Shown: positions 43,746-56,758 of the stretch, piece by piece
How positions within the stretch are numbered: the first letter of the stretch is position 1
How the letters are laid out: each line of letters starts with the position of its first letter
Source of the DNA: Saposhnikovia divaricata
Taxonomy: Eukaryota > Streptophyta > Magnoliopsida > Apiales > Apiaceae
NCBI GenBank assembly: GCA_036435485.1
Contig: CM071597.1
Span: 169,056,147-169,120,146, forward strand
Direction: 5' to 3'
DNA length: 64,000 nt
Program-made: the position numbers and the translations under genes
The notes under the pieces: generated by a model
Database searches by the model: none
What the model saw: only the letters and a program-made list of their open reading frames with translations
What the model was told of the DNA's origin: nothing

Positions 43746-44785
43746 TGAAATTACGGAGGGGTGAATAGGAGTTATGGCTAAGCAATTTTAGCCAGGTTCG
43801 ACCCCTATCTCCTAATGGTCTACGTCCTAGTCCCCTACCAACTTGGTAAAGGAATATATTATTGATCACAAATGATTACAAACAATAATATATCTCCCTG
43901 ATTCTACCAGTCACTGAAACACCTTGTTCCCTGAACACAGCTCTCTAAGTACTATACTAAGCTAAGTATAAACTCCTCTAGCCTAATGTTCCTTGAACCC
44001 TTGTTTCACAAGCTCGACAATCCAGCAACTACCAACGTTACAAGTTAAACAATACAAGATAAAAAGAATTACAAATCAAACTATGAACTCTAATAAGAAT
44101 CTAAATTGTATTAGTATATAGAGCTCAAGAGTATAAAGATATATCAAATCAGCATGGTAAAAATACTTGTGTTTTTCGAATGATGTTCAACAACCTTGAA
44201 AGGAAAAACTCACAAGTCTTTTATAGTGAACGAACAATCTGAATTAAACACACAACAACACGACGGTCTTGACTACCAAGTCTCACAAGTTTGTTGAAAG
44301 GTTAATTCAAATCCAACGTTCAAAATCATAATGTTCAAAGAAGAAAAACAGATGAAGAAGACAAACGTTATTAAATCAACATTTTACCAGTTTGAAAAAG
44401 TCCTGAGAAAAAGTTTGTTTAGATAAAGAATCGTCTAGAAACAAACTCCCATTAAAATAAGACTTTGAAAGATGAATATATAAAAATGTTTAAAAACATT
44501 TTTAGCCCATATATATTAATACGATCTGTTTTTCTAATTAGAGTTCTCACAGAAGTTTAATCCTATCAAACTCCATGAAACTCAGACTCCAAGTGATTCT
44601 GGACTCTATCTGCCAGCTTGCTGAGTTAAAGTAAATCTTGAACTGCTAGCTAGCTGAGAAACCCTGTCCTGCTATAAAATGATATAAAAGATAACCCTAC
44701 AAAACAACATTAGTCCAGTACACATATCCAGCTTACTCACTATGTATGATCATCAAAATCATGAGAGTTACAATCTCCCCTTTTT
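43746..44785 (-). mobile_element. LTR-retrotransposon 3' end (Copia/Sirevirus-like), minus strand
   Basis: On the minus strand, AATCATCAAAAAGGGGAGAT at about 44792-44773 looks like an internal tail plus polypurine tract. It is followed directly by TGTAACTCTCATGATTTTGA, a plausible LTR start (TG at 44772). The LTR would extend left for about 1 kb; the left limit near 43746 is a guess at the matching TG on the plus strand. No gag or pol is seen. The internal part is cut off at 44855 by the next CACTA element. The assignment to the Sirevirus group rests only on the resemblance of the tract region. Confidence 0.5.
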
Positions 44786-44875
44786 GATGATTATACACCA
44801 ATTTTAGGAGAAACACAAAACTCCCCCTAAATCTTGCAATTCTATTATAATGATACACTAGTATAGAAAGTGCTT

Positions 44876-45240
44876 ATAGCGTCACACTTTTGGCGTCGGT
44901 TCTATAGAGAACCGTGGCATATATATACTTTATGCGTCGGTTGTGGCTTAACCGACGCCTTTTGTCATTTCTGTTGGACTTTTTGCGTCGGTTTAGTGAA
45001 TTAACCGACGCCTATAACACTTATATGCGTCGGCTTTTAAGTGCCGATGCCTAAAGTAGACCTTTAGTGTCGGTCGCTAAACAACCGACGCATTAGCCTG
45101 CAATATTTAGTGACGGCATTTACTCAACCGACACCTAAAGTTCCTCTTTAGTGTCGGTCTTATAGAGCCGACGCCTAAATTGCCCTTTTAGTGTCGGTCA
45201 TTAAATAACCGACGCATTAATGTGCACTTTTTAGTGTTGC
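44876..45240. repeat. Subterminal repeat array of CACTA element 6
   Basis: Palindromic pairs such as GCGTCGGTT...AACCGACGC and GTGTCGGTC...GACCGACAC are repeated about eight times. Arrays of this kind are the expected binding zone for the element's own DNA-binding protein. Confidence 0.8.
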
Positions 45241-45244
45241 AATA

Positions 45245-46210
45245 TGAATTTGTTTTCTGTTCTCGGTCTCTAGCTATTAGTAGCTGAAATCACTGAGAAG
45301 TTTAATTAAACGTATGGTTAGCATATCGAGTGGAGTTTAATGTACTTAATAAACTTAAGTAGCTAAGTAATATATCAGTCCATTAATTTACATTGGCCTC
45401 CTGTTGAGTAAGGTCTTTTGTGACATCTTGCAAAACTAGAAGATAGAACATGGGTAGACTACAAAATGGCATACATTATCACTTAATTCCTAATAAACAA
45501 GATCTCTTGTGGCTTCTTCCAATTCTAGGACAACGGGTCTGGGTAGATAAATTGGTCGAAAATACAAACAATTGGAAAGGAGAAAGAGTTTTGAAATATA
45601 CACTTCGACATAGCACTCTCATCCGTAATTAGGTGGTTGGGGCTGGGTTTCTTTTTAAACTAGGTCCTTGCTGATGTCCCTCCTCCCTAGGTAAGAAAGC
45701 AGTAACGGATCAACATCCTCAATCTAGATGCAATATTGATGATCTCGAAAAGACAGAGATGAAAAATATACTTAGAACATGTTGTCTCATGGCTGACATA
45801 AAAGGCGATACATTTTGGTGATTACCTTTTTTGTTATTTTAGTCTAGTCCATCTCTAGTAGTTTTGTACGTGTAATTATAACTTTCTTCTTGTCGAATTT
45901 CAATTGAAACAGATTCGTGGTATCCAGAATCTGATTATCTATTCTCTGCCAGAGAGGAAGGAATTTTATCCCGAGGCATGTTATGTTTAAACCTTATTAT
46001 GTTCTTTCTTGCTCAAGCACTTAACTGAACATTTTTCAGGCCACCCTGTGAAATGGAACTGAATTCAGACCTGGCTAAAATACTACATATGTTTAGCACA
46101 CCCATATTTAGATGAAACTAAAATTTGAGTAAATGGCTTAGTGAATTAAAGATATTGTATATTGCCTTAACCATTATCGAACTTCTATTTCATATATTCT
46201 GTAGAAATAT
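45245..46210. other. Spacer between subterminal array and transposase gene
   Basis: No recognised coding exon. It probably contains the promoter and leader of the transposase gene; there is no distinct signal I would stake a position on. Confidence 0.45.
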
Positions 46211-46214
46211 AACA

Positions 46215-49200
46215 TGGATCGTTATACATGAATGTACAAAATATCACGTGCAACACAAGATTGATGGAATTGACGAGTTCATTGATTGTGCGAAGAAAAA
46301 TATAGAGAAGAAAAGAAGGGAAGACGGAAAATATGGCAGAATCACATGTCCATGTCGTGATTGTTATAATTTAAAAAAATATCCAAGTGATACGACATTG
46401 CGTGACCATCTGTTTCGTCGTGGTTTCATGGCTGATTACACCAAGTGGATTTGGCATGGCGAAGGTATACATTCTGAAAATACAAAGACATCTGATGGGA
46501 ATTATGGAAGTAATGGAGATGGTATGCCGGCAAATGAAGAAGATGATGCAGAAAATGATAGGCTCGATGAGATGATTCAAGATGTTGAAGATATTCTAAT
46601 GCACCAACCAAAGTTTCTTGAGAACTTGGTTGACGATTCTAAAAAACTTCTCTATCCAGGGTGCAACAATAAAGTTTACTAGGTTATCAACAACCTTGAT
46701 GTTGTGTAAACTCAAAGTAAAGAATGGGTGGAGTGACAAGAGTTTCACTGAAATGCTAAAACTTCTAGCAGACATACTTCCTCCGAATAACGAGCTTCCA
46801 ACTTCCACCTATGGGGCGAAGAAGATATTGTGTCCTATAGGTATGAGCGTAAAGAAAATACATTCATGTCCCAATGATTGTGTTCTGTTTCGCAATGAGC
46901 ATGAACATCTACACACATGTCCCAAGTGCGGAGCTTCTAGGTACAAGCGGGAGGGAAATAATTCTTCTACTGATGACAAGAAAAGGCCTCCTGTCAAGGT
47001 GTTACGGTATTTACCCATAGTGGAACGATTCAAACGCTTCTTTGCAAATGTCAATGATGCAAAGCTTTTGAGGTGGCATGCGGAAGGGAGAAAATTAGAT
47101 GGGATGCTCAGACACCCCGGTGATTCTCCACAGTGGAGAACCATTGATGGAAAGTTCCCGTAATTTGGTGCAGAAGTCAGAAATCTATGACTTGGACTTT
47201 GTGCGGATGGCATGAATCCATATCGCACTCTATGCTCTCAACATAGCACTTGGCCGGTTCTTCTAACAATTTATAACTTCCCTCCTTGGTTATGCATGAA
47301 GCGCAAATATATCATGTTGACGTTGCTCATCCCCGGTCCTAAAAAACCTGGCAATAACATAGATGTTGCCACTTATTGAAGATCTATTGTTATTGTGGAA
47401 TCAAGGTGAGAGGATACGCGATGCATACAGCCAAACAGATTTCACTTTGCGTGCCATGATTTTTTGCACCATAAGTGATTTTCCTGGCTATGGAAACCTT
47501 TCAGGGTACACTATCAAAGGAGCTAGAGCATGTCCAATTTGTGAAAATGCTACGATTGACATTCGTTTAATGCATTGCGAAAAAAATGTGTATATGGGTC
47601 ATCGTACATTTCTTCCCCGTGATCACCCTTATCGTAAAAGGAAAAGGTCTTTCGATGGGACTGTCGAGACTCGAGTGGCTCATTTACCTTTAACTGGGAA
47701 GGAGGTTTTTGAACGAGTTAAAGATATAAATGTGGTACTTGGAAAGTTGTATAAAAAGCCAAGTTCGAATAGTAATTGGAAGAAGAAATCTGTATTTTGG
47801 GATCTTCCATACTGGGAACACTTGCAAGTTAAACATATTGAAAAAAATGTTTGTGAAAGCATTGTTGGGACATTGTTGAATATACCTGGTAAGACAAAAG
47901 ATGGGATGAATGCCAGATTAGACATGCAAGAGATGGGTGTACGAACAGAATTAGCACCGTAACAATCCGGTAAACGTGCATATCTGCCACCAGCTTGTTA
48001 TACTCTGTCTAGAAAAGAGAAAATCAGCTTTTGTGAGTGTTTGTCTAATGTGAAAGTTCCATCTGGATATTCCTCAAACCCAAAAAACATTGTCTCATTG
48101 AAAGATTTGAAGTTGGTCGGTATGAAATCACATGACTGTCACGTTTTAATGCAACATTTACTTCCGGTTGCAATTCGAGGCATATTGCCGAAGGAAGTGA
48201 GATTGGTTATCACGAAATTATGTTTCTTCTTTAATGCTATATGCAGTAAGGTCATTGATCCCATGACATTGGATAAATTACAAGCTGATATTATTGTCAC
48301 ACTTTGTGAATTTGAAATGTATTTCCTAGAGCCATTCTTTGACATTATGGTGCATTCAGTGATTCATCTTGTGAGAGAAATTAAAATTTGTGGTCCTCTA
48401 TATGTGCGGCAAATGTATCCTTTCGAGCGATTCTTGTGTATCTTAAAGGCATATGTGAGAAATCGATGTTTTCCTGAAGCTAGCATAGTTGAAGGGTATT
48501 CGGTTGAGGAGACCATTGAATTTTGCACTGAGTATTTAGCATCTGTCAATCCAATTGGAATTCCAAGATCTCGTCATGAAGGAAGACTTGAAGGTCAGGG
48601 TACATTGGGACGTAAATTTATCTCTCCTAGTGTTGGAATGCTTGAAAGAGCACATCTCTTTGTATTGCAACACATGACAGAAGTTAATCCTTACTTGCAA
48701 GAGCACATTAAAGAGATTCGACAAATGCATCCTTCTAAAAGTGGCAAGTGGGTAACAAATGAACACAATCAATCATTTGTTAAATGGTTTAAAAATCGAG
48801 TGATGTCACAATATTCAGAAAGTCATTCCACCGTTTCAAGTACGCTGAAATGGTTAGCATATGGTCCTGACATGCCAGTGATATCTTACCAAGGATATGA
48901 TGTTAATGGGTATACTTTCTATACACAATCTCAAGACAACAGGAGCACTGTGCAGAATAGCGGAGTTTCTGTAGAAGCTTCTTCAACAGAATTTGAAAGA
49001 GGGAATTCCGTCTCATCACGAGATATAAAGAAGTCGTACTATGGGGTTATTGAAGAAATTTGGGAGCTTGACTACAAAGATTTTGAAGTTGCTCTCTTTA
49101 AATGTAAATGGTTCGATATGAAGCGTGGTGTTCGGGTGGATGAGTCAGGTTTCACTTTGGTAGACTTTAGTCGGTTTGGTTTTGAAGATGACCCATTTAT

Positions 49201-49456
49201 ATTCACTATGTTAAACAAGTTTTCTATATTCGAGATCCCGCTGATTCTAGGTGGTCCATTGTTCTTCAATGTTCTTCAAGGCAAGCGACGCATTATTGGA
49301 ATTGATAATGTTGAAGACGAGGAAGAGTATAATCAATTTGATGAAAATCCCCCTTTCTCAATTGGTCTACCTACCACTGTTTGGGAAGGCAATGTAGATG
49401 CAAATTATGCACGTAATGATCATGATGAAGGGCAATGGATTGATCATCAAACGTGA
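46215..49456 (+). pseudogene. CACTA TNP2-type transposase, several lesions
   Basis: Order of domains: N-terminal transposase-associated region (DGIDEFIDCAKKN, then ITCPCRDCYNLKKY, LRDHLFRRGFM, WIWHGE); the TNP2 core (VKNGWSDKSFTEMLKLLADI, then CPNDCVLFRNEH, CPKCGASRYK, LRWHAEGRKLDGMLRHPGDS, then NPYRTLCSQHSTWPVLLTIY and FPGYGNLSGY); DUF4218-like (48100-48560: KSHDCHVLMQHLLPVAIRGI, then MYPFERFL); and DUF4216-like (49030-49270). Lesions include frameshifts near 46215 and 46670, stops at 47161 and near 47190, a frameshift near 47365 and a stop at 47960. The last 471 codons (48041-49456) are open. The original protein would have exceeded 1000 residues. Confidence 0.93.
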
Positions 49457-50400
49457 CCCAGGAAGTTTAAAAAAAGCTCTATTAATTTACTTTAATAGGA
49501 ATAAGTTTATAGAATATTGGAAGCTCAGAGACTCAGAGTAATGATTCTTTGTGTACGTATATCCCCTAGCAGTTCAAATAATTTGGTTCCCTCTGCCTAA
49601 TGATGATCTTTCTGTTCTGCACTTCTACACATTAATGTATAGTATTTTACTATTTCTGCTCTGTTTTCCTTGTAATCTGCACTGATGAATTACAAATCTG
49701 TATTCTACAAAATCTATACAAAATATGTTTCTGGTAGTAATGCCATGTCAGTTGACTCTAATAACTGTAAGGCTTATCAATTCTCAAGTAATAAAGATTA
49801 GTTACAAAAGTGGTAGCAGATGTGAAAGTTACATATAATCTTTATATGTATAGCTCTGTATTTGTGTTTATGTACGCTTCCTGATGTAATTCTTTGTTTT
49901 TAGAGAATATAATTTACGTCAGTTCATTATATGAAGTAGACCTGGATATCTTAAAGATGCTGGACTTACTGCTGCCAAAAGGTCGACCATTCTTATGGAA
50001 CAACATTCTACATAACTAACTGACTTCCCTTCTCTTTATATAATTAACGTTTCTTTGTACAGAGTTCCAGTTGTAATCTTCCTGTAGGAGAATAATGCCA
50101 GAGCTATTTTTAACAGATGTTAGTTTTAAATTTTAGTTGCTTATTATTTGAAGCTATGCGATTGTCGTGATACACTGGGATTAGGTTGAATCTGGTCATG
50201 GCAATTTATAAATGTCTATAACTAGGACGTCCTATAATGTGTACTTAGAAAATGATTAACAATTCATCTTAAATGAAAATGATTAACAAGTGACCTTAGA
50301 AACCTAGGACAGTCAAGTGAAATAAATTTTATACTAGTTGTTTTTACTGCTCTTTACTGCTTATTGTTACATAACTAATTCTCATTGTACATGCTTTCTT
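49457..50400. other. Spacer between the two genes of CACTA element 6
   Basis: AT-rich, no coding signal. It lies between the end of the transposase gene and an acceptor-like TTTTTTTTAG at 50403-50412, so it may contain the leader intron of the second gene. Confidence 0.45.
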
Positions 50401-50412
50401 ATTTTTTTTTAG

Positions 50413-53400
50413 GTGGTTGCCATGGATCAAGATAATAGAGAGGAAAGTTCTAAGGAAGCATCTAAGAAAAGAACCAGAGGTCCAACGATGTGCAAAAAAT
50501 TTAAAAAAAGTCTTTTAAATCAGAATATGGACTGTACCATTTCTTTCGATGATCTAGGTGCTCCAGTTGGGGACATGGTTAAAGATTTTAGGAATGATAT
50601 AGGATCAGTAGTTCGATTCCAAGTTGACATTAATGTCGAGAGTTGGGATGTAGTTAATGAAGGATTGAAAGATGCAATCTGGGATGATATTAAGGTACAA
50701 TAATTTTTTGCACTTTTATAGTAGTATTCTAATTGTGAACTACTTACAGAGTCTAATTAACAAGTACTAACAAATTTACGTCTTATTGGTTACCACTTAC
50801 AGAGTCTAATGAGGAGTTACAGTATATATCTTAGGTCTTTGATTTTAATATCATTCTGCATGGTAATTAATCGATGAAGAACTTTCTCAATAGCCCCTTC
50901 TGGCCTGAGTATAATATGTCATCAACTCTCTTTCAAGCATATCCATTCCAGGTATCTTATTTGCAGCTCCAAAAGCAGATAGTAGACACAACTAGGTTTC
51001 CTCTGCCCAAACATGAAGAATGAGTTTTAGTATGGGACTCATTGCTTGCTTGCCGTGTTGGTTACAGATAATACCAAGCTGACATCCATATACCACAATT
51101 AGCACATACTTATCAGGGGATATGGATATTGTGGCTTGTTATGAAGGATGAAAGCATTGCAGCAATTTGATAAGAAATTCAGTTTTCTGCAAGACTCAGA
51201 TGTAACACAATTAACCTCATCTTATAGGATAAAGCCATGTCTGCTCTAACCTAATTATTATGTATTAATCATGAAAGTCTGATAAGCAGGCAGGGATCTC
51301 CAGAGGCTCACACACATATCATTTACTCTCTCTAATCTTAAAAATGTTCACTAGTTTGAGATTCAACAAAGTCAAAGCAGTGATGCTTGAACTTGGAAGA
51401 GATGATCATCAAGTTGACTATAATTATGTAAATAATTTTATAATAATTTTTTGCACTTTTATAGTAGTATTCTAATTTAGAAATTTAGCTTCTAATTGTG
51501 TTCTAATTTAGCTTCTAAGTTGATTGCACCTTGTAAACTTCAGCCACTATGATGTATGTTACTCTTTTTATGTGTATACTATGGTCTTTCTAATTCAGTA
51601 ATATATATTAATTTATTTGGTCATTATCTTTAGAATCGTTGGAAGCTAGATGATTTCCATAAGAAAAATGTGTTAGAAAGAGCAGGAAGGCAATGGAGGG
51701 ATTTCAAAGGTAAGTTGACTAAGAATTATTTGCGCAAAGGGAGGGATCCATGTGAAAAATATCATTTCATCACCGAGGAGATGTGGGACATATTCAAACA
51801 AAGACGTGAAACTGAGGAGTTTAAGGTAAAAAATTAACTAGATATGTCGTTATGTAAGTCAATTATCAACTGATTAGGAGTTTATGCTTGACATTGTTCA
51901 CTAACTATTATTTTTTTCTTTATTAAATAGGAAATAATTGAAAAAGCAAAAGAAAGTCAGAAACATAACGAACATGTACATTATTTGGGGCCTGGTGGAT
52001 ATGTGGGACGCAGGAGTAAGTGGTGTGCTGATGATCCCATCGCTTCTTTGAATGATTCTGAATCCGTTAATCCGTCAATTCTATCGAGTAAGCGTAGCGG
52101 GCGTAGTTATGATTGGATTAGAGCACATACAAAACCTCAGAAGGGTGGAGGTTACTACTTCCCAAATGAAAAGACAAAGGAGGTGTTTCAAAAAATGGTA
52201 AAATACTTAATTATTATGAATTAAATTACAAATACTTACGTATGCTATTAATATTTACTTTCTAATGAATATTTATGAACAGGAGTTGAAGAGTCAAGTT
52301 TCTGATGGGTCATGGACTCCCCAAGGCCATAATGACATATTGTCGCATGCACTGGGTAGTAAAGAGCATGGAGGTCATGTTAGAGGGTTTGGTGGATTGG
52401 CAAAAATTAAAGATGTGTTTGGATCGGGAAAAAACAAATAGTCAAGAGGAACAGTTTTCCCATCAAATAGTCAAGGGGATAATCTGATTCATAATAATCC
52501 GATTGCGTCTCACAATGTCAGAGTATCAGTTGATGACATTGTACCTGAATATCAACTTACTCCACTTCGTGTGATATGTGAGGAACATGAGACGGTAGGA
52601 AATGCAGCACGTAGCTTTGTTCAATGGCTGAAGAACCTTGTGATGTTAGGGCAGGTATATCTTATGAGGTTCATTTGTCAAAGTAATTTGTTTATCATTT
52701 TAATTGCAATGTGTCATGGCTATAACTATCTTTGATTCAGATCCTATATCATCGGAGAAGGAAAAGGACCATGAGATGAGCCCCAAAAGAATTGTTCAGA
52801 AGCCAAAAAAGGTTGAAAGCAAAGGTTTAGTGACTCTTATGAAGAAAACCCCTACAGTAGGTGATGACATAAATTCAAGTGACCATTGTCGATCTTTGCG
52901 TTTCTTGCTTGACAAAAGGCCCTCTGGTAAAAAAGATGAGGTCTTTCAGTTTGAAGGAAAAGGAGAAGATCCGATATACATCGGGCATAACGATGTTAGG
53001 GAGTTTTTGAAAATGAGTTGTTTAGGCTTACCCATTTTGGAAATTTTTGTGAAGTAAGACTAAGTCTTTTTTCCTTAATTTACTTTAAAATCTATCAACA
53101 CACATTTTTATTGTGATGAATATTTGTTGTAGGTACGCTATCACGTTATGCAATCAATTGAGGATGAAACGTTCGCATTCATGTTGCCATCTAGATTGGC
53201 AATGCCGCATATCCGTGACTATCAACATCAACAAGAAGCTACTGAGTACCTGGCAGATTTCTTGGTTGCTAATAAGGAGAGGCGTTTTATTCTAGCACCT
53301 TACCTCCAAGAGTAAGAACAAAATAATTTTTTTTAGTAATTGTATTGCATTTATAATCCAACATGTATTGAATTATGTCTGTATCATTATAGCAACCATT

Positions 53401-53990
53401 GGATGTTGCTCTTTTTCTATCTCTATGAAAGTGTTATTTATGTGTTTGATCCATTGAAAAAAGAAAGGAAAATACGCTTGACAATACCTGCACGAACGTA
53501 AGTTATATTTGAATTTAATTTACACGTATGTAATTGACATATATCCTAATTTAGTAAAAGAGATGTGATGGCATATACTTATTTCACAGGGCATTTAAAT
53601 TGTATGTACCTCAAGGTGGATTAAGGAATAATAAAAAAGAATTTCTTTGGTGTCATACAGAGGTTCAGGTATAACTTACATTGTTTTTATATTTTTTTTG
53701 GTCATTTGTTATTTGTATTAAATAAATCTTCTTGTAGTGTCCTCAACAAGAAGGATGTACGGAGTGTGGTTATTTTGTTATGAGGTACATGCATGACATT
53801 ATCATGCTTTCTCAAAAAAATCTCGCTATTGATTGGAAAGTGGTAAGAGAAACAACTAAAATATTATTTTACAAATATTGAACTTGTAATTTTTTTTAAA
53901 TATGTTATTTTTTATGTTTGGAAGGGTCTAGGTTCGAGAAGCTATACCAGAAAGGAAATCAACGAGGTTCCAGAGCTTTGGTCAAAATTT
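50413..53990 (+). pseudogene. Second CACTA gene: En/Spm-type DNA-binding region plus Ulp1-like cysteine protease
   Basis: Exons with GT/AG borders: about 50413-50694 (ATG at 50422); 51634-51825 (KLDDFHKKNVLERAGRQWRD); 51931-52198; 52283-52653 (WTPQGHNDILSHALGSKEHG, then GHVRG, the Ptta/En/Spm signature); about 52740-53054; 53134-53311; 53393-53499; 53591-53668; 53739-53842; and about 53927-53990. The protease exons read NHWMLLFFYLYESVIYVFDP, then CPQQEGCTECGYFVMRYMHD. The Ulp1 triad is intact: His 53397-53399, Asp 53448-53450, Cys 53764-53766, with the upstream Gln. One stop (TAG after GSGKNK, about 52439) and probable small frameshifts interrupt it. Confidence 0.85.
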
Positions 53991-54010
53991 TTTATTTTGG
54001 AATGTTTATA

Positions 54011-55315
54011 ATCAGGTACGGTAGTCAATTTTACATGCTATTTTACAATATCGATAAGAAGAAATAATTGTAAAGTCATTAAGAAATTTACTAAGGTGTA
54101 ACTCATTACATAATGATCATAAGCAAAGCAGAGGTCTTAAAACAAAATAAGTAGTAAATTGTCACAATAATAAAATAATAGCTTGTAAGTTCTTCCACCT
54201 CCCTTGTGGCTTCTACTTCTGCATGGCTGTTGCTTGGTAAGCATCTCCAATTCCCTTAATCAGAATTATAAAAAATATTTACAAGAGTAAAGTTCGGTTC
54301 ACAAAATCAAAATATTTAAAATGAAATCATATCTGGTTTTTATTTGTATTGAAATGTTTATTTAGGTTTAATATGTTATTGCTGCTTTATTTTAGTGATA
54401 AATTATTAAGACCTAGTTTTTGATTAGAGAACAGGGGGGCCTATGCTTTCACTGGTTCGAATGTGGCTCCTCTGTGTGTCAAACTTAAGGCAATAGTTCC
54501 GTGTTAATAGATTTTGATGGATATACGATATGTTTTTGACTGCATTACTAGGTTGATTCTACAAGGAACTTAAATTGGATTGACCGATATCTTTTAATGA
54601 GTGGTTTTTAACCAAGACTCGGGAAAAAAACTATTAATATAAGCTCGTTCGAGGACAGTATATACAAGAACAAGCTAATTATTGGATAAGCAGTTTAAGA
54701 AAATGTGACTTGTAATTCCGATGCTGTTTACATTAGAAAAAAATGTTTCAACTCTTTTTGTATTTCTGTGTATGTTCATGTTCAGTATTTTTCCATTTTC
54801 CAAATTCTGTCTGAAGTCAGAAAATGTGTTTAGAGTATGTCTTAAGTCATATCTACACATCCTTTTATTCATTATAATGTGGGTTCTGCAGTTCTGCTCA
54901 TTCACTACTCATATACTTATATTATATATTTTAATATGCTATGCATTCTATTATTACATCCCCTCTCTACATCCTTCCCTTTAATAATTTTCTTTGCTGT
55001 ATCACATAGCATTCTTATTTTATTCAATTACTGCAAACAGTATTATTACTGTATCGATTTAAGTCATTGAAGTTCACAGAGTGATCTTTGGTTTCCTGTA
55101 GGACACTGACTAAATCCAAATAAACTAGGTCTTAATAAGTTACATTAATGATATGCTTTCTTCTGTTCAACTAGATAGCCTCTGTGATTGGTAGTTTGTC
55201 ACTTGGCATAGTGATATCACTGATAAAAAAGGACTCTGATATCACTAAACACTGGCTACAAAGTCAATGTTGATATCACTAAACACCGGCTACAAAGTCA
55301 ATGTTGTGTTTTATC
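54011..55315. other. AT-rich junction zone, no gene recognised
   Basis: Sequence between the last transposon exon and the duplicated block. No transposon end is present, although the right terminus of CACTA element 6 should be here. A 34-bp direct repeat (GATATCACTAAACACTGGCT...) at 55238 and 55272 lies just before the junction. Confidence 0.5.
55238..55305. repeat. 34-bp direct repeat next to the duplication junction
   Basis: Two adjacent copies starting GATATCACTAAACAC(T/C)GGCT at 55238 and 55272, differing by one base. Confidence 0.95.
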
Positions 55316-56758
55316 TGAACTAAAGTATTAACCCACATGGTTTTGGAAGGAATGCTTCATTCTCCATCATCATCATTTTTTTAAGAAAATTCTTCTCCCT
55401 AATATTTGTTTACTATTTCCCCCAACATCCCCCTTTCTCCATAAATTTTGTTTACAATTTTCATTTCAATCCTACCTCATTAGTGACAAGGTTTCTAACA
55501 CCATCAATCTAAAGGAAGTAATATAAATTGCATGTTGGTTAGGAAGTATGATTAAATAATGATTTCTCCCATTAATTGTATTGTTGGTTAGGAAGTATGC
55601 TTAAATAGTGAATTTCTTAAAAAAATCATGTTTAACTACAAACAATTCAAAATGCAAATCCAAAATGATATACCAGAAAATCTAAATTATTTATTTTTTT
55701 ACAATTCAATACACTATGTCTATGTCAAATACATAAAATCCAAGAATTTATAGGATACGAAATTCCCCTAACACTATATTATCAATTAAATTTTTATTCA
55801 AATATCTAATTAAAACCTGACTTGAGTTTTCAAATTTTTTTGTTAACCATCTAATTTTATAAATATAGTGAAACTTATCAGCTAGCAAGGATCACTATTA
55901 CAAATTTAAAATGATTAACTCCTAAGTTTAAAACATCCCATTACATAGTAAATCAAATAACCCAGCAAACAGCAATTAATTCTATATAGATTGGTTCTTG
56001 GCCTGAAAATTGCTGGTAAGAGGCATGTCCATCTTCTCTTTATATATTTCTCTTGATTTTTTTTGGCCTTCTTAGCCATTTTTATACTTGGTTGTCCACC
56101 CTCTTTGCCCTATGTTTATGATAAGGCATGTGAAATATTTGTATACTGTTTTATTAGCTAATCAGCAACCAACCAACTAATTCAATATTCAATTTAGTCA
56201 TTTGTCAAGTCACATAAGTATAAGGTCAGTTAGTCATTTGTAATGGAAGGATTTCAATTAAAAATTGAAAATTAAATTAATAGAAATACTAAATTTTTAT
56301 TCACCAACAATAAAACAAGTGACGCTAGATAACAAGGACACAAACTCTTTGAACATCTCAGATCATATTTTTGTTTTTCTTGATTAACAATACATTTCTG
56401 ATTTTTTTCTAAATCACTGTTCATGCATGTGTTAATATATTATTTTACAATAAATTTTGCAAACAAAAAGAAAACAATTAGTTCTCTGTGTACCACAATA
56501 TTTTTAATTGGACATCAAATAATTTTGGGATCATAAATTTTAATTTTTTATTTTCAGTGTGGTACCTGTAATTTTTTTTTATGAAAATAAGAATTTGAAG
56601 TTAAGTGGTTATTATAACTAAAATGTAACATAGAAATATTTGTCTTAACCAAGTATTCAAACGATTTAAACATACTGTTGAATGTAACAGTCACCATAAA
56701 CATTAAAAGTAAAGGAAATTTGAAAAAACTGATACAAAAATTTAGCTAGTTTGAATGT

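Larger units (their letters stand above)
44856..54010 (+). mobile_element. Formerly autonomous CACTA element 6 (GCGTCGGTT-type subterminal repeats); right end missing
   Basis: The left end CACTAGTATAGAAAGTGCTT is followed by a subterminal array (44876-45240) in which GCGTCGGTT / AACCGACGC motifs alternate about every 30-40 bp. Two genes follow in the order usual for plant CACTA elements: a TNP2-type transposase (46215-49456) and a second intron-rich gene ending in a Ulp1-like protease (50413-53990). No right end with the same motifs was found before the duplicated zinc-finger block begins at 55316, so the right terminus appears deleted. Confidence 0.88.
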
